Source of the DNA: Ochromonas danica
Taxonomy: Eukaryota; Sar; Chrysophyceae; Chromulinales; Chromulinaceae
Reading direction: 5' to 3'
DNA length: 28,767 bases
NCBI GenBank assembly: GCA_015146655.1
Contig: VKHL01000218.1
Coordinates: 1-28,767, forward strand
The notes under the pieces are model-generated. The model had not been told where the DNA came from. It did no database searches and was given only the letters and a program-made list of their open reading frames with translations. A program made the translations under genes and the position numbers. Positions 24,090 through 28,767 of this stretch are shown piece after piece; the first letter of the stretch is position 1, and every line of letters begins with the position of its first letter.

Positions 24090-25316
24090 TTACCAATGAA
24101 TAACGGGACTAAGCGTGCTCCATTCTTGATAAATGCTCGGATGTTCTTTTTCGTATGCGATCCTTGCTTGATTCGATAGATGGGTTGCGTTGTGATGATG
24201 ATGATTGACATACGCTTCCACGGTCATGGTCCTTGCCGGTTGCAAAGCATAGGGAGCACGATGATCAAACGGCACTGCGGTGCCGGCAATGAACACATAT
24301 TCGAGCAGATTGGGACAAACCGGCAACTGGTTGTCAGAATAATCAGTTCTTTTGATCCAGTTGTAAGTGAGATTGAAAAAGGTTTGTTCCTGTGTGCTGT
24401 TGAAAAAGTGCACCACCATACGCATCAACCGTGGTGTCTCATCTGCAGACGATGGGAACGCGACCAATCTCAATCCATCATTTGTTGCAAAATACACAGC
24501 GATTCGCATGTGATCATTGCCCCGCCTTTCTATCAAGGATGGGCCGTCAAACATGTGAACATAGCGACGTTGGAGGAAACCTTGCACTCGGTCGAATTTG
24601 TTCAACGCGTAAATTCGACTGTCAAAAGAAATGCATTTCAGGTTTTGACGGTTGGCGTCATAATGCGGTTGGATCAATCGTATGTCTCGTTGACGCGCAT
24701 TTCGCACGAACACGCTGTCGTTGTCACTATCGTCACTGTCCTGGCTAATACTTGGATCATCCTCGTCTTCTACCGTTGCATCGGTGTCTCCGTGCAGATA
24801 ATAAGCATAAAACTCTCCATCATCCCAGGGCAAGGCAATTTGCAACTGGTATTCGATGATCATGTTTTCCAATTGCGAAGGTTTGGTCAGTTGTCGAATG
24901 ATCAAGAGAAAATCTTTGATTGCTTGCCACTGTGCCAACAGGTGTTCTTTTAGAAGACTCATCCATTCGGCACGATAGTTGCCGGACATACGATCAAAAT
25001 AGTTGACCGAGGTGCTCCATGTGTACAGCGCCTGGACGTCCTCTGTGTTCAACAGTTTATTTTTAGCATGCAGTGAAATGCATTTCATCGCCGCAGTGAA
25101 TGGAAGATAATAATCAAGAATCCGCCAGGCCGTGATGTCGTCGAGATCAAGCATGTTTTTGATCAGCGGTGGATGTTCGCCTCCAGCCCGTTGAGGATAT
25201 GAGCGCGACCGGCGCCGCGACATCGCAAGTCGTCGTTTGGGCGCAGATCGTGATGTGCGCGCGGAACGTTTTGAACGACGAAATCGGTGTCTGTAAGTAT
25301 GTCGACGCATGAGCAT
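24090..25316 (-). CDS. Unknown 408-residue protein with basic N-terminus
   Basis: 408 residues from the ATG at 25316; GTATAC lies 2 bp upstream of this ATG. The first 50 residues are strongly basic (RRHTYRHRFRRSKRS, APKRRLAMSRRRSRS), a likely nuclear-localisation or nucleic-acid-binding tail. Residues about 55-165 look helical (LLKEHLLAQWQAIKDFLLIIRQL). A Ser/Asp-rich acidic linker follows (DPSISQDSDDSDNDSV). The rest is beta-rich and ends with a His-rich segment. The segment DVQALYTW in front of the helices resembles DVRRLYTG in the 701-residue protein, and both have an acidic linker after a helical domain, so the two may be distant paralogues. Confidence 0.75.
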   Translation of the reverse strand: MLMRRHTYRHRFRRSKRSARTSRSAPKRRLAMSRRRSRSYPQRAGGEHPPLIKNMLDLDDITAWRILDYYLPFTAAMKCISLHAKNKLLNTEDVQALYTWSTSVNYFDRMSGNYRAEWMSLLKEHLLAQWQAIKDFLLIIRQLTKPSQLENMIIEYQLQIALPWDDGEFYAYYLHGDTDATVEDEDDPSISQDSDDSDNDSVFVRNARQRDIRLIQPHYDANRQNLKCISFDSRIYALNKFDRVQGFLQRRYVHMFDGPSLIERRGNDHMRIAVYFATNDGLRLVAFPSSADETPRLMRMVVHFFNSTQEQTFFNLTYNWIKRTDYSDNQLPVCPNLLEYVFIAGTAVPFDHRAPYALQPARTMTVEAYVNHHHHNATHLSNQARIAYEKEHPSIYQEWSTLSPVIHW

Positions 25317-25442
25317 TGGTATACATTTTCCTCGCGAGCTTCGTTCGTTCAATCTGCGAAAAAAAGTTTCCAAGCTTCACGATCTCTTTGTGTGTTCACT
25401 GTAGAACAAAAATAGATGAACTTAAGAATTACATTTGGCACA

Positions 25443-25754
25443 TCAGCTAAGCACCGCCAATTGCAAATGGCCATTTGTGGTGGGAATCCATGCGTATTCA
25501 TGCAACGGAATCACATTGTTAGCCAAACCCGCGCGTTGACTCTCCTCTTCCAGCGTGCGCAGAGCAAAAAAGGCATCCGGAACCAGCGGGCGGCATTCTT
25601 CCCCGCAGCACGCATACCAGCAGCCGCACTCGCACATGATCGCCCGCAGACCGACCGCGCGACATTGGTCTGCAGGACGCACATCGCTGCACTGACAGTC
25701 GGGAGAATGTATTAATCGAGCAAATCCAATCAATTGGTTTCGCCGCTCCATCAT
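25443..25754 (-). CDS. Small Cys-rich protein, probable zinc binder
   Basis: 103 residues from the ATG at 25754 (an adjacent ATG at 25751 is equally possible). The middle carries CQCSDVRPADQC, then MCECGCWYACCGEEC: about ten Cys in 35 residues, the spacing of a compact metal-binding module. The C-terminus (HEYAWIPTTNGHLQLAVLS) is ordinary. No family is recognised. Divergent from the glycosyltransferase-like gene across 70 bp. Confidence 0.62.
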   Translation of the reverse strand: MMERRNQLIGFARLIHSPDCQCSDVRPADQCRAVGLRAIMCECGCWYACCGEECRPLVPDAFFALRTLEEESQRAGLANNVIPLHEYAWIPTTNGHLQLAVLS

Positions 25755-25824
25755 CTGCAAAAAAATGGAATAAAAAAATGACAACACAAAAAAAACGTTC
25801 AAGGGAAAGGTTCATTATCCACCC

Positions 25825-26688
25825 ATGTCCGCGGACCCTAAACTTGACACCTTGATTCATGACGCGCGATTGTACGTCGAGACCTTCCACCCTTTGTTGG
25901 TGTTGATCTACACCACGGCGCCGATGGCCGCCAACGCCACAGTGAGTCTGTTGCACGCGGCGGAAGTGTTCGGCAAAGTGGGATTACAATACACCGTGGA
26001 ATTCTTGCACCGGGCCGACTGGATTCGTCGTTTGACCACTCTTTGCAGCAGCAGCGGCGATGCCGGCGACGGCGAGACCCATGCTCTTCTGATTGACTCC
26101 GAGCTGGAATGGAACCCGGCGGACGTGCTTCGTCTTTTGATTGCCAATAAGGCCATTGTGGGCGGGATTCCTCCCGCGCGCATGCCGCTCAATTGGTCCA
26201 AGGCGGCGACAATCATCGACTCCGCAAAGATCATTCAAGCCGAAATCATGAAGCACAGTGACAACAGTCAACCCTTGACCAAAGCCCAGAACGAGGAAGC
26301 ATTGGTGAACACATTGCGCGCAAATCTGGTAACGTATGATGTGGTGTTGTTGGAAAATGCGGTCACTTCAATGGACGGTTTGCTGGAGGTGGCAAGTGTG
26401 AGTGATCGATTCACCTTGCTGAATTTGCGCATGATCAAAGCCGTCGTGGGTCAGGGAGAGCCTTTGTCTTGGCACAACGGCATTCACAGCGTCTGCGAAG
26501 CTTGGCGCTCGAAGTACAAGTCCGCGGTGTTTGCACACATCACATCGTCCTTCGTCTACTACCCCAATGCACTGCCCTATGCCGGCATCACGGGGTCGTT
26601 CATCACCACGGTCGTGACCACCAAACTGCTTGCGCAGCTGTCCGTTGAACAAGCGGCCAACAACAGCAAGGATCCGGGATCGAATTAA
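25825..26688 (+). CDS. GT-A-like glycosyltransferase family protein
   Basis: 287 residues from the ATG at 25825. Residues 85-124 carry THALLIDSELEW followed by NPADVLRLLIANKAIVGGIP and PLNW. This closely follows a signature of GT-A-fold glycosyltransferase-like proteins common in phages and giant viruses ('T-H-L-L-F-I-D-x-D-I-x-W-x-P-x-D-V-L-R-L-L-...-V-V-G-G-x-Y-P ... W'). Upstream, ANATVSLLHAAEVFGKVGL with the helix LHRADWIRRLTTL fits the family's 'S-L-...-R-A-R-N' helix. Downstream, MDGLLEVASVSDRFTLLNLR fits 'D-G-L-L-E-V-x-x-x-G-x-G-F-M-L-i-x-R'. The acidic motif at 91-93 would bind the metal and nucleotide-sugar. The C-terminal quarter is not matched. It could decorate virion proteins; activity is not shown by sequence alone. 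Confidence 0.72.
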   Translation: MSADPKLDTLIHDARLYVETFHPLLVLIYTTAPMAANATVSLLHAAEVFGKVGLQYTVEFLHRADWIRRLTTLCSSSGDAGDGETHALLIDSELEWNPADVLRLLIANKAIVGGIPPARMPLNWSKAATIIDSAKIIQAEIMKHSDNSQPLTKAQNEEALVNTLRANLVTYDVVLLENAVTSMDGLLEVASVSDRFTLLNLRMIKAVVGQGEPLSWHNGIHSVCEAWRSKYKSAVFAHITSSFVYYPNALPYAGITGSFITTVVTTKLLAQLSVEQAANNSKDPGSN

Positions 26689-26752
26689 ATTTATGTTCGA
26701 CTTGTTTAGCCCTTCTTTTTTTGCAGGGCAAAGGGGACAAGAATTTTGCAAC

Positions 26753-26983
26753 ATGGCAAACCACGATGGCGTTTGCGGAATGCGCCTGCATCATAGCACG
26801 GAAGATCTACAATGCGCATGTAAACTACAAACCTTTTCGGTCTGTTCGTTGGACGATTCGGACAGCAAGTTCTTTGTTCGATGTTTGAGTTGCGGTCAGG
26901 TGCAAGCGTTACACCGATTGTTGAGCACGACAAGAGCAGCAGCAAGTGGTTTTGCAACCTGCTGCACGACAATTTGGGATTGA
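26753..26983 (+). CDS. Small Cys-rich protein
   Basis: 76 residues from the ATG at 26753 (MANHDGVCGMRLHHS). In-frame sequence extends to an ATG at 26693, separated by a pyrimidine-rich tract ending in cag, so the start is not settled. CGMRLHHSTEDLQCACKLQ and FFVRCLSCGQVQAL give a C-x-C plus C-x2-C pattern like a small zinc ribbon. No family is recognised. It follows the glycosyltransferase-like gene by 65 bp on the same strand. Confidence 0.5.
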   Translation: MANHDGVCGMRLHHSTEDLQCACKLQTFSVCSLDDSDSKFFVRCLSCGQVQALHRLLSTTRAAASGFATCCTTIWD

Positions 26984-27245
26984 ATGCGTTCTTCACGAAC
27001 GATGTTTACATAGTGCATGGCGTGCAAACGGGTCCGGCCCCCGCAAGAAAGTAACATTAATTAAAATTTGCGCAAAATCAAGTTTTGTGACACATCGAAT
27101 CTGCAAAAAAGCAAACGAATTCGAATTGCAGCACAAAGGAGGAATGTTTGAACTTGCAAGTCGGTCGACATGTTGAACGTCAATAGTACGTTGTCCGTTT
27201 GTCGACGTGTTATCTCTTGTTTCTCTCGGTCGCTTTCCAAAAAAA
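26984..27245. other. 262-bp upstream region of the dioxygenase-like gene
   Basis: No gene recognised. AT-rich in its centre (near 27055-27120). The seven-A run directly before the ATG at 27246 may be part of a leader. Confidence 0.4.
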
Positions 27246-28451
27246 ATGGACCCATTGATCCGTCTTGGTTTTTTTGTGTTGCCCTTTCCTGCAAGCAATG
27301 AGTTTGACTTGCCGCGTTTTCTGGAGGACTTGCCCGAGTTCATGCCCAATGCGGATGAATTCACGGCGGACGCGCGTGGCGCCTTCGGCAATCCGTCCTC
27401 GTTTCATCATCCAGCCATCCGTCGTCTGCGCCGTTGCGCGCACGAAAACGTGCGTCCCCTGTTGGCGCAGCTCTTCCCGAATGCATACATGCAGTGTTGG
27501 CCGGGCCAGTTTTATCTTCGTCCGGCCAATGCGTGTGTTGAAAAGACACCGTGGCGTCGCGATTGCTCCAACAGCAACCGCAGCGGCAGCATGATCATTG
27601 GTCTGCGTTCTGACCGCATGTTCGGCGGCTGGATCAATTTGGACGCGACGCAAACACAGCATTTTTCCTGCGCTCCCACGACTCACCTGGACAACAATGG
27701 ATTTGATCCTCGCATCATGCGCGACCAACAGCGCTTTGACAGCTTGCGGCACGTTGTGGAGATCCCACCTGGCCACATGATCCTGTTTGACGAGCGTCTG
27801 GTGTGCGAAGAGGACACGCATGTCTATCCGCAGCCGTCGTGCGACGTGGCCGACAGCGAAGAGCGTCTGAAATGGTTCTCCGCCCTGTTTGTTCCAGAGT
27901 GCTGCGATCCATTGACGCATTGTGTCTTTCCAATCATGCCGTCGCTGGGTCGTTTGGGATTGCCTTTGTTTGATCCGTATTCAAAGGAAGACTCTGCCAT
28001 TCTTCATTTGCACAAGATTGTCGAAACACCGGATGCGGCGGCACGGGCGGCCGATGAGCCTCTAAACTCGACCGCGCCCGCGACGGTCATGGATGCGCAG
28101 ACAGACGATGACGCGCTGACCGTCATTGACATTACGGAGGAAGACGCGCTGTCAGACGATGACGCGCCGACCGTCATTGACATTACGAAGGAAGACGCGC
28201 TGACAGACGATGACGCGCTGACCGTCATTGACATTACGGAAGAGGACGCGCCAGAGGTGATGACGACGGCCAAGCCGGCTCATCCTGTTGCAGACGCGAT
28301 GCTGACCAAACGCCCGTGGTCGCACGGTGATTGGAGCGCCTTCGTTGATACGCGTCCGCGTCGCAGAACGATAGAGATCGATGAGCGAGTGTTATGGGCA
28401 TTGGAACCCCTGCTTGACTTTACTCAACTGAAAAATCTTACAAGTCGTTAG
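27246..28451 (+). CDS. Phytanoyl-CoA-dioxygenase-like (2OG-Fe(II) oxygenase fold) protein with acidic repeat tail
   Basis: 401 residues from the ATG at 27246. Residues about 100-190 follow a family of PhyH-like proteins that I know from large DNA viruses and protists. TPWRRDCSN lies at the place of the first metal-binding region. MFGGWINLDATQTQHFSCAPTTH is the most characteristic block ('F-x-G-W-I-N-L-D-...-F-S-C-V-P-x-T-H'). VEIPPGHMILFDERLV is the 'I-P-P-G-H-x-L-I-F' strand. I make no claim about catalytic competence. The C-terminal part has a 17-residue acidic repeat around DDDALTVIDITEEDAL (about 3 copies), then a basic segment (RPRRRTIEI). It is the last clear gene, about 230 bp before the telomere. 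Confidence 0.72.
   Translation: MDPLIRLGFFVLPFPASNEFDLPRFLEDLPEFMPNADEFTADARGAFGNPSSFHHPAIRRLRRCAHENVRPLLAQLFPNAYMQCWPGQFYLRPANACVEKTPWRRDCSNSNRSGSMIIGLRSDRMFGGWINLDATQTQHFSCAPTTHLDNNGFDPRIMRDQQRFDSLRHVVEIPPGHMILFDERLVCEEDTHVYPQPSCDVADSEERLKWFSALFVPECCDPLTHCVFPIMPSLGRLGLPLFDPYSKEDSAILHLHKIVETPDAAARAADEPLNSTAPATVMDAQTDDDALTVIDITEEDALSDDDAPTVIDITKEDALTDDDALTVIDITEEDAPEVMTTAKPAHPVADAMLTKRPWSHGDWSAFVDTRPRRRTIEIDERVLWALEPLLDFTQLKNLTSR
28098..28255. repeat. 51-57-bp coding repeat, three copies
   Basis: gacgatgacgcgctgaccgt and the following cattgacattacg recur about every 51-60 bp. They encode the acidic DDDA-TVIDIT-EDAL repeat at the C-terminus of the dioxygenase-like protein. Confidence 0.88.
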
Positions 28452-28559
28452 TTGTGTAACTTGGTGATCCACACAGTCAGGGCACTCTTTAAAACGTTTA
28501 CAATGCTCACTCCTACATTTGCACACGCGCATTTCCCTCCCTGCTTCCGACACGATCAT
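28392..28559 (-). CDS. Short Cys-rich ORF next to the telomere (doubtful)
   Basis: 55 residues from the ATG at 28559; the frame is open further upstream without ATG. It contains CKCRSEHCKRFKECPDC, which resembles half of a CXC (tesmin/TSO1-like) DNA-binding motif ('C-x-C-x4-C-x4-x-C-x2-C'). Its 3' end overlaps the dioxygenase-like gene on the opposite strand by 60 bp. It may be a small gene, an exon or chance. Confidence 0.3.
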   Translation of the reverse strand: MIVSEAGREMRVCKCRSEHCKRFKECPDCVDHQVTQLTTCKIFQLSKVKQGFQCP

Positions 28560-28684
28560 ATGACAATTTGAAGACAGTGTTGGTCGATCACGATTATCTT
28601 TTTTTTTCTTTGCGGTTGCATCATGGGGGTTGGTTTCTTTTTGGAATTCGTTCCTGTTTGGCTGCAAAGAACGATGACATGAAC

Positions 28685-28767
28685 GGGTTAGGGTTAGGGT
28701 TAGGGTTAGGGTTAGGGTTAGGGTTAGGGTTAGGGTTAGGGTTAGGGTTAGGGTTAGGGTTAGGGTT
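28685..28767 (+). repeat. Terminal telomere repeat (TTAGGG)n
   Basis: 83 bases, nearly 14 units of GGGTTA with no variant, running to the end of the window in the orientation of a right chromosome end. It shows that the sequence is from a eukaryote with TTAGGG telomeres and that the preceding virus-like genes are chromosome-terminal or carried on a telomere-capped linear molecule. Confidence 0.96.

Noticed and set aside
26693-26752. Possible intron with a pyrimidine tract ending in cag before the small Cys-rich gene
   Set aside because: No matching donor site could be argued for, and the neighbouring genes appear intronless. It is noted only as start uncertainty.
1-28767. LTR retroelements, Polinton-type elements or reverse transcriptase
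   Set aside because: No reverse transcriptase, integrase, protein-primed polymerase, double jelly-roll capsid or terminal repeat pair was recognised. The virus-like assignment rests on accessory gene types only.
1-28767. tRNA or rRNA genes
   Set aside because: No cloverleaf-like segment with conserved A and B boxes or rRNA signature was noticed by eye; a covariance-model scan would be the decisive test.

Overview
This is a eukaryotic, protist-type sequence that reaches a chromosome end. The last 83 bases are uninterrupted TTAGGG telomere repeats in the orientation expected at a right-hand end. Most of the window is packed with mostly intronless genes on both strands, with short gaps and several convergent or divergent pairs. 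The recognisable families are LamG-type jelly-roll domains, an eIF2-beta/eIF5-like translation factor, a GT-A-like glycosyltransferase, a phytanoyl-CoA-dioxygenase-like protein and ankyrin-like repeats. This mix resembles an accessory region of a large double-stranded DNA virus of protists. I therefore read the two gene-dense blocks as a giant-virus-like element, probably resident at a chromosome end. That is an inference: no capsid, packaging ATPase, DNA polymerase or other hallmark gene is recognisable here. The element looks largely whole at the level of open reading frames, and I do not catalogue breaks.

Layout: 1-2.3 kb is a mosaic of satellite-like tandem repeats with no convincing gene. 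Block A (2.3-11.5 kb) carries a small conserved hypothetical protein, a 952-residue repeat-bearing putative membrane protein, a LamG protein, a 508-residue unknown, the eIF2-beta/eIF5-like protein, two small ORFs and two tandem LamG proteins. At 11.67 kb there is a CCCTAA tract and at 16.23 kb a short TTAGGG tract. Both face outward, like the two ends of a linear chromosome. The 4.57 kb between them differs from its surroundings: a 680-residue Crinkler/RHS-like P-loop NTPase effector, about 1.6 kb of AT-rich non-coding DNA with degenerate repeats, and a satellite array. Block B (16.3-28.45 kb) resumes the dense virus-like genes: two ankyrin-like genes facing each other, a 701-residue protein, several small proteins, a 408-residue protein, a Cys-rich protein, the glycosyltransferase-like protein, a small Cys-rich protein and the dioxygenase-like protein, followed within about 230 bp by the telomere.

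Working model: a virus-like element lies at or near a chromosome end and is interrupted by a telomere-bounded piece that carries an effector gene and satellite DNA. Within the element, near-identical G-rich hairpins lie at or near the 3' ends of convergent genes. A 33-bp-stem hairpin lies at 19.1 kb. A GTATAC/GTATA motif sits 2-12 bp upstream of several start codons. These three signals suggest a dedicated transcription punctuation system. The eIF2-beta/eIF5-like gene suggests interference with, or support of, host translation initiation.
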